Shown: positions 33,430-46,931 of the stretch, one piece after another
How positions within the stretch are numbered: the first letter of the stretch is position 1
Layout: each line of letters begins with the position of its first letter
NCBI GenBank assembly: GCA_000149265.1
Contig: CH003295.1
Span: 388,902 to 452,901, forward strand
Source: Ciona savignyi
Taxonomy: Eukaryota > Chordata > Ascidiacea > Phlebobranchia > Cionidae
Direction: 5' to 3'
Length of the DNA stretch: 64,000 bases
The notes under the pieces: model-generated
Told to the model about the DNA's origin: nothing
Databases searched by the model: none
What the model saw: the letters and a program-made list of their open reading frames with translations, nothing else
Translations under genes and position numbers: made by a program

Positions 33430-35390
33430 TTAGACCACTGCAGCCCATTACTCATCTGTAACAAAACTGGTTAAATTAAACAAAATCTCTTTTGGTCAAG
33501 CTAAAAAGACATTAGATAGGAACAAAAGTACCGATATCCTTGATAAGTCCATCTCTCTCTCTCTCTAAGTATTGGTACCGGTACCATACACCACACAAAT
33601 TACCTATATAAAGCTTCAAGGTTGTTCACCTTACAATATAGAAACCTTCACGGTTGTTTAACTACAATTGCCTTACTCGAGGCAGCTAGCATTTTTAATT
33701 CTAATTTAAGCAAAACGCACAATAAAGAATAAACAAAAGTTCGATAAAAATCACTTAAGCAAGAAAAAAAGATAGCTTGAGTAAAAAAAAATATGTGTTA
33801 AATTACATATTTTGTTGCATAATTATAACAAAATTAAGAAAAATTTATTTGCTGAGTGAGGCCATATGTCAAATTTATTTAAGCTACTTGACATAAGCTC
33901 TTGATGCATCAACTTCTTTAGACACTAGTTGCAATTGCAATGGAAGTTGATACAGCATAAAAATTAGTAAACAATACCTAGGTAGGGTTTAAAATTTAAA
34001 TTTGTGGTCTGAGTCTTATCCTATACAATTTTTTATGAGAATACAAAACACATGAACGTACCATATTGTTGATTATTTTAGTTCTGTTTAAACCTTTTTT
34101 GAGCCTTGAAACTCATTGATTGACATAAAATCTTGCAAAACATTAACCTAAATTTGACATTATTCAAAAAGCTATTTTAAGCATAACTAACAAATTTTAT
34201 GATAAAAATCTAACAAAACATGTTGAAAATTACCGCTTTACAGTACTAAAATTTTAACTCCCTTAAGTTGGGCTATTTAAAAATACATAGGCCACTATCG
34301 CTTCCTGTTAGAGAGCACATAGGATATTCCACTAACCATAGACATTAGCGGGGTCACTCTAATTTTAACTACAGTTCAGGAAAGTGGCAAATTTTATCTT
34401 GGATGTTTTTAATTTTTGGTTTTGGTTTGTTACATAGCAAATGAGTTTGCGGAATTTAAATCTAAATATTGCGAGTTCATTCTCTGGTGACTACTAAATT
34501 TTGCATTATATCCCCATGGTGGACAATCATTCAACCCTACCAATAACAAAAATGTACTGACCTGTAATAGATAGTGTAAAAAATTATTATGACCCTTTAC
34601 TTTAACAATTGTTTGATTTTCACATACCGTAATAAAAAACTTATTGAATACTAAAAGTAATGTTTGCTGGAAAGCAACCGTGTTTCAAAATTGGGCAGTG
34701 TTCTAAAAAAATATTCCTTCATAAATCATAAGGGTTTCAAAATTTACCGTACATACGGAAACGTCATACAGATGACGATGGGGAAAAAGCTAATTACAAA
34801 TTGTTTATTTTAAAAACACAAATCCAAGCTATCCAGTCTTGGCCTATACAACAGCAAAGTTAAACATTAAATTGTCGGGGTTCCATAATTGATTGAGATG
34901 TACGCGGCCGTGATACTGCTGCACTACGACAGTCGACAAAAAAAACAGACAGTATATTTGTAAAATAGACTTAAAAACCTGAAAGTCAAACTTATAGTAA
35001 ATATTTCTTTGAATAGATCTTTCTAACGCGTTGGCAAATTTCCTCGGAAGTACTTACAAGGCCTTACACCAAACATCCGATATTTCTTAAATCTTTCTCC
35101 CCGAACGTATTTTATGATATCTGTGTTTGTACAACTGTTCATAGATATCTTAGATAATATATAAATTAAGATTGTGTTTTCATATATTTCGATTAAGATT
35201 TACTTATTCTTCATGATGACGATAAAACAGTTTATATTCGATGACAGCAATACGATTAAAAACAACAAAAAATACATAATACTAATATATTGTTTGTTTA
35301 TTATATGAAAAACAGATAAAACGGGTTACTAAAACAAATAAAGAGTCTCAACCACATGTTAACCACTACTATTCGAAATAAACACGTTTT

Positions 35391-35575
35391 TCTGTACTCT
35401 AGTTTAGTTTTTCACAGGGATCAGACTGGAAAAGCAGAAAATAATCTCTTTCTGTACTCTAGTATGGACATCATGCACAGGTTAAATAGCAATTAAAACT
35501 CGGCCAACAAAAATATCTGCGCAGTAAATATAGAACACGGAGATTATTTTCTACTTTTCCAGTCTGATCCCTGTG
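35391..35575. repeat. Near-perfect 36-bp inverted repeat with a direct repeat
   Basis: CACAGGGATCAGACTGGAAA at 35413 begins an arm ending at 35448. Its reverse complement occupies 35540-35575 with one mismatch in 36. The 91-bp spacer contains a second copy of TCTGTACTCTAG (35451), also present just outside the left arm (35391), 60 bp apart. It looks like a foldback element or a remnant of one. Confidence 0.75.
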
Positions 35576-36340
35576 GTACTTTCCTCATTGTCATTGATAA
35601 CTTCTATTTCAACTTATATTAACAGATATTTTGTAACATGTTGATTAAACATTTTACTTTCGTTCATTTGAGACGTTAAAGCAGAATAATCACTAATTTA
35701 TAGGCCTATAGGTTTACGCTTCTTGTAATTTACCAGAAAACGGTTAAAGTTTGGTCGAGTGCTGTCGCATCAATAATGTTAGTCAACACAAATCTGTTTT
35801 GATTTGTGTTGGTGTGGATATCCAACCGTTTCATACACACGGTAATTATGCATCATAAGTCAATTGTGTTTATATTTTTTGGAGGTGATGTGCGAAATAA
35901 TCTATGTTAATTTATTTTACTACTACTAAGCTGACACGTGAGCGTACGCTATTAATAAAGAAGCAAATACTTGTTCTCTGGCTTGTTTTTTTGTTGGCTT
36001 GCGACCAGTTTCAAACCGGAAAACTTTTGGCTAAAAATCAACGCAGTAACCCACCGAGCTATTTAGACTAAATTATAGTTTGCATGCTCAAAAGGAAAGG
36101 GGGATTAGTGAATAAATATGAATATTTATCTTTACGGCCAGTTAACTGCGCTCCGGTCTGATATTAGGTCTACGACCCCTAAAACACGTCTAAAAAAGCA
36201 ATAAATTATGGAGTTTCGCTATAATTAGACGCGGCCGCTAAACCCAATTAAAAAAATTAAAAATAAAATAAAAATTAAAAATATAATTAATTGTTTATTA
36301 CACTATTACACTAAGCCCCGAAGAAAAGTGTACGGTAAAG

Positions 36341-36626
36341 GATAGGATAGTATAAAATATTCATGTTTATCCCCGTGAATGGGAAAACTAATAAGGGGGT
36401 TAACACATGGGCAATCGTCAGATTACCTCACTCACGCCCACCGTCGGGTTACCGGAGCTATTGCATTGTGTTGTGTATGATTCACACGTTCCTTTAATTT
36501 GGTAGAACCCATTAATCCGCTGGGCTAAGGCAATTTCCGTTAAGTTAAGTGCCTTGCACAAGGACACAACCGACTAGCTAGCGACCAGTTCAGCACCTGC
36601 AACCTTTCGATTGAAAGGCTTCTCAC
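36341..36626 (-). mobile_element. tRNA-derived SINE, reverse orientation
   Basis: Blocks TATTCATGTTTATCCCCGTG, GGCAATCGTCAGATTACCTC, GTGTTGTGTATGATTCACAC and CCTTGCACAAGGACACAACC match the complement of the 20336 copy. The tRNA-like CCTTTCGATTGAAAGG is at the right end. It lies about 500 bp upstream of the VPS51 start. Confidence 0.7.
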
Positions 36627-37123
36627 AAAACCGCCAGACTGACCGGTACATTGTGCTAATTGTTGAACTAAAACATTAGCTCTGGGGTCCAATGGTAATT
36701 TAATTTCTGGAAAACACTAAAAATGAAAAAAGGCGTGCTATTTCCCTCCTTCCATCTTAATCTTATCATATACGAGGAAAAAAGAGCAGTTAGGTGGAGA
36801 AAAAGCAGATTAGCTCGCACGCTACGCCGAAAACTTATTCAAACAATCCCAGCAAGTAAAAATCAATCAAAGGTGTGTTATAGTGAATTTGTCAATAAAA
36901 TATATTTATCCATATTATCTAGCATTGTTGCAAGGTTATAAAAAGTTTCCGATTATTTAATCGGATTCGGGAGCACTGGTGTATCTTTTCATGCATGAAT
37001 GCCCATCGGATAAGATCTGTAAACCACCAATATCAATATACGATCTTCACTGTGCTGTAACATTGTACTTGTTTTTTTGTTATAATTTGTCACGAGTTCA
37101 CTTTGCAAATTGCCGCCTGTAAC

Positions 37124-40100
37124 ATGGAAAACGAGGAAGAAGAACGAAGGTCCCGAAAGAAGGATATGTTAAAGATGTATTACGGAGTAAATAATGCCGA
37201 AACTAATGGAGGATCTTATGACCCATTGGATATTGATAGCCCCAATTTTCATGCCGAAAACTATCTAAGGAAAATTAAACAGGTATTCTATCATTGTAAA
37301 AATTTATAATGACCTAGTCATCAGTACAGATTTCTGTGATATATTACATCAAAATTAGACTTAACTGTCTAAAACTTAGCTGTAGTGCTTTGCGTATGAA
37401 TATATAATTCAGACACACAATCAGCAATACCTCTAACTACTACAGGATCACTTGGATAACTTACCATACTTCGTAATCACAAAAGTCTCGGAGAAAATTA
37501 AAAAATTGAAATTTCTCACTAAAATGAAGATTATGATATTAATGTTGCATGTTGGGGTTGGATTTAAAGGGTAGTTCTGGGGTAGAGATTAATGTTTGGG
37601 ACAGGGTTAGAATAAGTTTCCATAGCGATCCAAGGGTTCCAAACGATTCTGTAATAATTAGAGCAGCGTTTCCCAACCTTTTTTGGTCGCGGACTATTTC
37701 CTTACCAGCGAAAGTATTTGCGGACTCAAAGTGCATCAATTTTCAATTAGCGTAAGTCAAAAGTGTAGCGCAACTGGACTATGTGAATACGATACACTAC
37801 AGAACACTACAAAACTTAAACAAAATTACCTTAAGTTACAATGTCTCGATGATAAAATCATATCACTGCTGTTTATTACGATTAAAAACAAATAAAAGTT
37901 TTGCAAATTGTGATGTGCTTGCGGACTCATTTAAACCTTCCACGGACTCATTTGAGACCGCGGACTCGGGTTGGGAAACACTGAATTAGAGTAACCCCAC
38001 AATCAGTATCAGTAGCTGCAATGCCTCCTATATTGTTTGACAGCAAAACCTGCTTTCACATAGCAAAGTTTTGACACCAGACTTTGTAAGGAAGTATGTC
38101 AATTTTAACCCAATGTGAACTAAATTTTTGATTAACATTGAAACATAATGTGGTGGATAAGTTACTTATTTCTTACTCTAAGGAAAAATCTCTTTCGGAA
38201 TTGATGGATGCAGAGAATGATATGGCGAAGCAAATTAGAACACTAGACAGTGAAATGCAGGTTTACATAATATTTAGTTTATAAATTCTCCTCTTGTTCT
38301 GGAATATGTCCAACTGATATAATGATTAAAACTTATATATTTGTATCCCAGCCTTTTTTTGCTTAATACATTTCCTTGCCCTTTTCATTGTATTTATTAA
38401 TTATTTTAAATCAGTTATCCTCATAAAAAGTTGACATTATTAATTGTATCACAGACTTTGGTCTATGAAAACTACAACAAGTTCATCAGTGCTACTGATA
38501 CCATTCGTAATATGAAAAGAGATTTTCGACAAATGGAAACTGAAATGGAAAAACTGACATCCAACATGGCCAACATCACTCAGCTCAACTCGGAAATAAA
38601 TGATACCTTGAAGGTACCAGTTCCATTAACAACTGAACAAATAGTTTTACTCATGCTTAGATCCTTATTTTACAGCACAAGTTTGTAAGCTAACCATCAT
38701 TCTTAATAATTATCCATTGAAACAAATATAATACAAACTACATTCACCCCTACAACTTTAGTGCAACAATTTCCTAAAGTTTTATAGCACATTATCATCG
38801 GTGAATTGTGTGTAAAATGTTTTAAGATTTTATGACTATTTATTATTAGTACTGATACCAAACTTATTAATGCACTTTACATATCAGTTTATATTCCAGG
38901 AAAATCGGCAAAAAATCTCCAAACTTGCTGGTGTTCATTCTTTGCTGAAAAAGCTTCAGTTTCTGTTTGAGCTTCCTGCCAAACTTCAGAAATGCCTTGA
39001 AACAGGAGCATATTCAACTGCTGTGTCATATTACATGAAAACAAAGTCTGTCCTTCAACACTACCAGCATATGGAATCGTTCAGTGGTATTGAACGAGAG
39101 TGCATTGCAATCATAAATGAAATAATATCAAAATTGAAGCAAACCTTTCATGATAAGGTACTGTTACTGATTTATAACTTCAATGTTTTTCTGTAACATT
39201 TGTTTTATAAATATATAATTATATATAATATTAATTTACCCAATTCGGTGTATTTTTTTGGTGTCTAAACAGCTGTAAAGGTGTCAGAATATATTAAAAA
39301 TGTGTTACAAATTCCACAGAATTCAAGTGCACCGCAACTAGCAGAATGTGTTGGCTTATTACTGAGACTTGGTGAGCCTGCTGGTTTGTTATGTGATGAA
39401 TATCTCCAGCATTCAAGGCATAAACTGGATGAGGATCTTCAGGTACCAGTATCAGACATTAAAAAATGATCTATTCTTAAATAATACACTTTTTCTCACA
39501 GTGTAAATGCTGGAAAGAAAACTGTTTATCCTTGTAGATGGGAAAATAATCGGCTTTTATAACAGATTATCTAATGCTTGTAGTCAGTTTGCCTGAGCAA
39601 TTGAATTGTAACATGGTTCATATTTAAGTTTTGATTTTGATTGTTGTTCTACGTTTAAGTAATACCGTAGGATTTGTATGTACATTTGATTTTGTTGAGT
39701 GCAATCCTGACTCCTGAGTAAGAATTTGTACTTTCAACTATGAGATAAAAAAAAACCCATTAAAAATGTTCGGCTGTTATGAAATGAAAACTTTTTCCTT
39801 TACCTCATTGGTATGTCACGTAGCCATAGATAAATTATCGATAAATCCATGTTGTTCTGATACCAGGTTTTACCCACAGCGCTATCAAATGTGCTCACTG
39901 TAGTTAAGAAAATTGTTGTTTTTTTTAATGAACTAATTAAGATTTGTTTAAAGGAATTGGCATCTTATCTTGTTGGAGAAGGTTTACCGCCGAAAAGTGA
40001 GCAATGTAAGTAAAGCAATGCTGAGATTATCTGGAGTTTGAGTATTTGTACTTGTGAATATCAGTTTCATACGCTGATGTTTAAAAATAAGTACCACTGG

Positions 40101-43100
40101 TTTACTGGAAACATTTTTTATGTAATTGCAATTAAATGCAACCAATAAATTGCCAGCAGTGACGAATATGTACGACATTATGCACATTCATTTCAGCTAA
40201 CACAGATGCAATTTGCATTCCCGCCATACTCAACTTTTATCCCTGTACTCTATACCTATCAGGTACATCGCAGCACTTACTCATCGATGTACTGGAGTTC
40301 ATTGACCGAGGAAGCAATGGGTTTCTTAGTAATTTATCGTTGACAATCGCTGCATATGAAAATCTCTTCATCAAGCAAACTGAGATCACATCGTTGACTG
40401 CTGCGTTGGATGGAGACTACAGCCCAATGCTGGTGAGATGGTTCAATTAAATTGTTTGTCTGGTTCATAGGATAGCGTTAAACCTTGTGAGTTTGAAACC
40501 AGAATCTAAGTGCTTGTCTAAGAGGCTTAGCATAGTTTTTCAACACATTAGATTAATTGGTTAACCAACACTAATTTTAATTGAATTGCAAATTCAAACA
40601 TACACAACACACTGTAAATAACCTGAAAGTATATCATTCTATTCTATTTTTAAATTTGGATTGTAGCATGATTATACTAAATTAATAGCCTTGAAAAAAA
40701 AAGAAATTAAATAAAGATGATTGTAATAGTTGCTTCATGCACAGGTGCAAAACTTCTCTATTGTATTCTCCTTTATTTAAGTTTGGATAATAAGTTAATT
40801 AAATAATGTAAAGTTTTTTTTGGCATGTTAAATGCTTCTTAAACCTGAGTTTTGAAGAAAATTAAGGAATCAGCATTCTCTCTACTTATTTTTTTACAGA
40901 TAACAAAATATTGGTATATGAATATGATTATACCTAACCTACACAAAGTACAGTGCATGTACATTACACTATACCTTATTGTATAGTTGAAAGAGAAGTA
41001 ATTGATTCATTCACAGCAATCTGACGAGGTATGCAAAGTAGCCAGCGTCAAACTCCTATCATTTGTCGAAGAATTGCTGAACTCCTACTTCCACCTAGTG
41101 GAGGAGAGATTAATGATGGACAGGAGGTCACGAGACAATGCTCTAGTTGTTCGCGCACTTGACAGATTCTATAGGAGGTAATTCAGACCAATATTTTTTA
41201 TTGCAACTGTTTATTCTATGATTCATCAATTTGTAATTCAGTCTGACTGAATGCAGTCAATAAACTTGAACTGATTTGATGATGATTATCACAGCTAATA
41301 GTAAAAAAGTGGAGTTATCTTTTTTAATTATCAAATCACGACATCTTGCAATAATGTCGGCATTCTATACAAACAGACTCCAGGCCACCATAAACCTTCT
41401 TCCCTCCTTGGATATAATGACTTTGGGCAAAGCAATAATCGTAAGAGTAGCAAAAGCACGTTGCGAACATTACAAACTGGCTTTGGAAGAATTTTTCATG
41501 GATTGCTTGACCGATGCGAGACATGCCATCTCATCTCCCAAAGGCTCAATAGGTAAACTTAAAAAGAGTTTAAATATAACAAAATGTGACCTTTTCTTTG
41601 CTAAGTTATAAAAATATGTATTGCAGTATTATGTATATATCATGGTATCTATTGAATTGAACTAAATTATACTGATATCACACTTCAAACTTAATAGCTA
41701 CTCCAACATGCAGAATGAGAAATGGAGTTCAAATAATAATTAAGTGATGTCTTTATATGGAAATCTAATTCGGATGACAAATCATTAGTTAGAGTTTTGT
41801 TAATAATCAATAATCTAATGTTTAAACTATTTCTATTCCAAAAAAGTTTTATCAGTGGCTGCACCACCTTTAACATAGTTTCAAAAAAGCAAATATCTTC
41901 ACATTGTAGAAACTTGCAATTGTTAGAAATGGGTATTATTTTTTAAACGATTGCACTGAAGATGGCAACAGATAAATTGACTAAACATCTTGGATAATGG
42001 ATTTCTTAAATTAACAACCAATGGGCCATGATGTTTCTTTACTGATAATACAGTTACCACCTTACATTAAATTCAAAAAATCGAATCCGGTTATGCAACA
42101 GCCCAATATTCTCAGGCAAATCAACCCCTGTGACACTTAACTTGCTGGACCTGGTCAACTCAACAGCATCAGCCATACTTAACCAAGTCAAATCTGTCCT
42201 CGCTGATGTTCAACTCTTCACTGTCCGCGATATTAACTTCTCCAATATGTCTTATTTCAGGTACCTTGTTTAATAAGTACTTTACAAGTATTTCAATCTG
42301 AACATGTATTGATACAGTTCTCTGTTCCACCAAGCAAAGAAACAAATTAAAATACTAATTAATTAAGTTATTTTCCAATTACTTTATTTTGTCTGTCAAC
42401 CAGATAGCTGTAGTTTGTATATATTTAATTATTTAAATAAATTTATTAACTCACATTCCCACAGTCGAGAATTCAGTTGCCAGGATGTACGTGAAGTAAT
42501 TATTGTCAGCTTTCTACAGTATATCAGCGAGTAAGTAGCTTCTTGTTAATGTTTTTGTATAAAAGTTGTTATTGCACAAATTAACTTATTTCATCTAAAG
42601 CTAGACATATTAAAACTGGTCTGCAATAAAATACAATAGTTTTTCAATGCTGCATTAGCTGCTATTTAAAAGTAGACCTTGTTGTTCATTTTCCATGAAT
42701 GGTTGGGTAGCATCAATTAAACATTATTACAAGTGACTGATTGTGCTTTTTATGGAATGATAAAAGGTTTTGTTTCTAAGTGAAAAATTAAAACAATGTT
42801 GTTTGTATCACCAGGACGTTGAGGAAGTTCTGTGACCGATCAGGAGGTCCACGGTCCGGACTTCCTCCTCCAGCCCTCTTACTGCTCCTGTCTCGACTCT
42901 GCCGGGATTTCGAGCAGAACACAGCTGCCTATGTGCTCACACTGACCGACGAACAGTTTGTTATTAATACCAAAGATAGAAAAACAGAGGTCAGTGTGTG
43001 TAATGTACTTTACTGAAATCATATAAACTTTCTAAAGTCACTTCTTTTTACCAACATAACAATATATGTCTTAAATGAACTATCAACATTAATTATTCCT

Positions 43101-45047
43101 ATATCTATAAAAAAAACAGTTTAATCAGTGTTGTCAATCACTAAAATGTCATTGTATAATGAGTTATTTAATTCACTTTTGGGAATAGACTTTATCAAGT
43201 TCAGTCATTTGGCTAAGATACTAAATAATTTAGGTTTCGATCAAATGGTCGATGGTTACATAGCTTAGTTAGGTACATTGGCGTTAACTTTATGTTGGAC
43301 TGTTTATTGCGATTTTTAAGGGATTTGATTTTACACGACTAGTTTATACCAAGATGACATAAGCACTGTGGAACCAGACAGCAGTTATTGCTTCAAACAT
43401 GGTTATATGGCGACCAGATTATACTGGTACTGAGCAATATGGTTTTAATTTAGCACGCATGTCACGACAGGTGGCAGTTCTCACTGCTGAAATGGGGGCG
43501 ACCGCACAGCGCTTGTTGGAGTGTTTCGTGCAGCAAAGTGGGGTATCGGTGTCACGCATGATTCGAACCAGTGTAGAGGCACGTGATTGGCTTAGAAGTG
43601 TGGAACCGCGGCAAGTTAGAGCGGTAATGAGAAGGGTGGTCGAGGAAATAACTCAAACCGATCAACAGGTGGCTAAACTGTATTTATTAATATGGAAACT
43701 AAATTTGCGACATCAGTACAGATATTTTATTAATAAAAATGCTTGGATTCTCGATTGTAATTCAATGCTTCTTATTTATCCACAGGTTGGATCATTATAT
43801 GAAGAAGGTGTTAGGAAAGCACGTAGCAGTGACAGCAGTAAGCGGACCCATCCATTTAACCAAACTTCAGTGTCCAAGCAACGTGAGAGGAGTCATTGGG
43901 GAGTATATGCTCCAAGGTGCGTATTGTCTCAAACACACGCTATAAGTGACTACAATAACGTATATTTTGTATCTCTGGGGTACAAAAATACCAAGTTACA
44001 AAGGAACCTTGCTCAATCAGTGATTTAATGTCTGAAATTAATTTAAAACTTACTTTTTGTGCCTACATAAAAACAAGTTTCCTCCCAATTCCTACTTCTC
44101 GGACACAATTCTCAGAGCAACACGTCAGGATGGTTAGCTCTAATGGTATCTAATCATGGTTGAAATTGTTGAAATTGAGAGGTGGTAGAAATAAAACCAG
44201 CTGCTAGCTAGTCAGTTGTGTCTTTGAGCAAGGCACTAAGCACATTTTGATTAAACCCAGTTGGTTTACATGTTAAAAAAAGGATTGCTGTGAGTAATCT
44301 GAACATCCAACACACTGCACTCATCCCTTCATCCTTGAACATCCCCCCCCCCAGCTCGACTATGGACAACAGTCTCCTCAGCAACATCCAGAAGTTGTTC
44401 TCGGAGCGAGTTGATGTGTTTGGAGCTGTGGAGTTCTCCAAGACCTCCATCATGACGGGGATCGTGAAAATTGCGTTAAAAACCCTGCTGGAGTGTGTGC
44501 GTCTGAAAACTTTTGGAAAGTTCGGTCTACAGCAGTTGCAGGTATTATGTTGTAATAAATAGAATTTTTATATGTTTATTCTGGTTGAGTTAGGAAAAAA
44601 TCTCAGTGTTTTGTCAAAGCTATAAACAATTTAAACAACCGTTTGGAACACACCTAAAGAATGTAATCCTTGAACTTCGCACCTTGTGCTTTTAAAATCT
44701 TAACCATTTAAAACTGGTCTTGTCGTCATTTCATTTTGTTAGGACTTAATGACATCCATTTCGTCTTCCATTCGTTGACGATTTTATTTAGACCCCGGAA
44801 TCTGTATGTTTTCATATTACTGCGTCGTTGCAATTAGAAACAAACTACAAACCCGCGTAAAGAATAATCACTTTCGTATATCCAGGTCGATTGTCACTAC
44901 CTACAACTGTACTTGTGGCGATTCGTAGCAGATGAACATATCGTCCACGGGTTGCTTGACGAGGTGGTCTCTAGTTGTGTACACCGGTGTGTGGAGCCTG
45001 TTGCCATGGAACCCAGTGTTATTGACGTCATTTGCGAACGTGGATAG
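37124..45047 (+). CDS. VPS51: Vacuolar protein sorting-associated protein 51 homologue
   Basis: A subunit of the GARP and EARP tethering complexes, which capture endosome-derived vesicles at the trans-Golgi and recycling endosomes. Sixteen exons, all in phase: 37124-37282, 38183-38260, 38455-38613, 38900-39157, 39281-39442, 39954-40005, 40263-40432, 41017-41177, 41377-41552, 42116-42260, 42465-42530, 42815-42989, 43471-43668, 43786-43916, 44355-44541, 44886-45047. Predicted length is 812 residues (human 782). The N terminus has MLKMYYG and [14 protein letters not shown], the short region that binds a SNARE in the family. A coiled-coil/DUF part follows ([20 protein letters not shown]). The C terminus ([48 protein letters not shown]) is very similar to vertebrates. 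Exon 7 might instead begin about 66 bp earlier. The intron 37283-38182 holds a hAT MITE. Confidence 0.95.
37664..37983. mobile_element. hAT-type MITE with perfect 8-bp target duplication
   Basis: 320 bp with terminal inverted repeats CAGCGTTTCCCAACC and GGTTGGGAAACACTG, typical of hAT elements, plus repeated GCGGACTC subterminal motifs. It is flanked by the identical 8-mer AATTAGAG at 37656-37663 and 37984-37991. There is no transposase, so it was mobilised in trans. It lies in VPS51 intron 1 in a non-coding position. Confidence 0.9.
44195..44330 (+). mobile_element. tRNA-derived SINE fragment beside a VPS51 splice acceptor
   Basis: GCTAGCTAGTCAGTTGTGTC, TTGAGCAAGGCACTAAGC and ATCCAACACACTGCA match the body of the 20336 copy. 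It ends about 25 bp before the acceptor of exon 44355-44541. The G-poor C-run at that acceptor is not part of the SINE. Confidence 0.5.
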
Positions 45048-46931
45048 GAAAATGCGGCTCCTATCGAAAGACGTGTCATGAATGGTCTTGTTGGCAGAAA
45101 CCGAAAAGAGCTCACATAATATGGTCCTTCGCCGCGCTGTTTTACTAGAGAGTAGATATCAGCACCAGCTAAACGTCTATTCGGTTTTTCCTCCGCCCAA
45201 CCAAGTTCCGAAGATTGCTTGTCAATCACATCAGTGCAACTTTCATAGTAGTTAACTTGTACCAACTGGAATGTTAACAAATTGTGCAAAATCACCCTGT
45301 TGGTATCATGTATAACGATTGGTGGTAGCAAAACCTCAAACCGTGTCGAGCCAACATTACCGCAGTTTCCAAGCATAACTGTCCCTTCCAGTAAATATAT
45401 TTTACTTTGAAGTGATTATTTCTATTCACGTGTGTTGATGAAACCACTCGAACTGGGAGTGAATGTGCAATACAATACGAAATGTAGAGTAAATATATGT
45501 ACGCATTAATAGTGTTTTGCTGCTAGCTCCTATGTTGGAACTTCTCTAGTCAGTGGGCCAGATTTGGGAAAATGAATTTCTTGCTAGGCCGGATTATTAC
45601 ATAAATAATATTCAATATCTTAATTACAGGGTATGGTTAGATACAGTTTGCGGGGCTGTCAAAATCCCTTCACGCCCCAGATCCGGCCCGCGGACCGTAT
45701 GTTGCCCATGCCTAAGTTAGAGCAACGACAGGTATATTTTGAGTACGATCGTGAGATTCGTCTAAGAACGTCTATGGTGCATCCGCACATGCTACAAATG
45801 CCACGTTAAATAAAATACAGTTGACGCGGACAGCTAAGTTTTTATGCAGGCATTTTAATAACCGCAATGTTCTGTGTGCGTGAAATGACTTATTAATAAT
45901 TGCGTAAATCGAACGGTGAACTGAGTTTTTCAAAGTTTTAGGTGGTCAGGTTTACCTTGTAGGGTTATAAGATTGTAGAGTAATAACTATTATTTTGACC
46001 ATGTGTAGGATTTTTGAGAAAGGGCTTATTAATCAAAAAAGGTTTCCGTGTTTTAACTACTTGTGTACTAGTAATCTCGGTCTTAATCAGTTAATTTGTG
46101 GTTACTAACGCAGCATATTGAGTACGAATGCTGCTGGGCTAACAGCGCTTAATGACAGGAAACAATAAGTTAGAAGACAGAAGGCTGTTTGTGTTGTGAA
46201 ACTTCGATGTTACACTTCGTAAGACATACAAATCAGTAATAATGGAGATTGACTTGTTTTTTTAATAAAATTAAATACGCATGTATATGGTTATACAAAG
46301 TTTCGTTTAGAGATTACCTAGTTAGTACAAAGAAATAACGGCAGCAACAATAAAAGGTCACACCAGGGCACTGCTTGCGCGTCTTCTGCTTGTATTGATC
46401 GCATTGCCATCCGCGGTTCGCGTAATCAAATTTTATTTGCAATGTGTGATTTCTTTTACAATTTATTTTTTTTCCGAATGGCAATCAATACTTGTTACAA
46501 TCACACATTGATTACATTGAACAAGGGCATCAGTGTTGGGTTTTTATTTTCAATTTTGGCTTACGTTTTGAAATAACCAGTACAGTTTAACAATTTATAT
46601 GTCGCCTGATTTTACCAACGTTTTAGGAAAACAAGCTGTTTATTTAAAGCAGCGTGGTATAGTAGTGCGTCACAGCAGTCGCATTATTTTGAACACATCT
46701 ACTCAAAATGATTCAGAGCCCAAAAAGTTTTCGCGAGATTGATGTCAGAACAGTGTGCCAGTTAACTCATGTTTTCTCTACTTCCCTTTAATATGACCAA
46801 ATGTTTTTGTTGTTTTATTTTACTGGCTTAGTGAAGTGTTAGATGCCTGTTGAGTGTACTGTCGTTTTAATCCTATTATTTATCCAAAGGGAGATAGTAT
46901 TCAATGAGGTATTATTTGTACTGAATGAATC
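45048..46931. other. VPS51 3' flank and intergenic DNA
   Basis: Contains the VPS51 3' UTR, an antisense open frame with a real ATG at about 45376 (described as a finding), a hAT-like fragment at 45551-45712, and otherwise A+T-rich sequence. An AATAAA at about 45808 is distant from the VPS51 stop. No other gene seen. Confidence 0.5.
45551..45712. mobile_element. Decayed hAT-like element fragment
   Basis: The right end, GATCCGGCCCGCGGACCGTA then TGTTGCCCATGCC, is of the type seen at termini of hAT elements. The left part, GGGCCAGATTTGGGA, is partly complementary to the right inner sequence. No target duplication found, so the left end is probably lost. Confidence 0.45.

Noticed and set aside
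40197..40262. Upstream acceptor for VPS51 exon 7 (TTTCAG|CTAACACAG)
   Set aside because: It keeps frame, but the added residues are not family-like, and the acceptor at 40262 has a much better pyrimidine tract. Kept only as an alternative.
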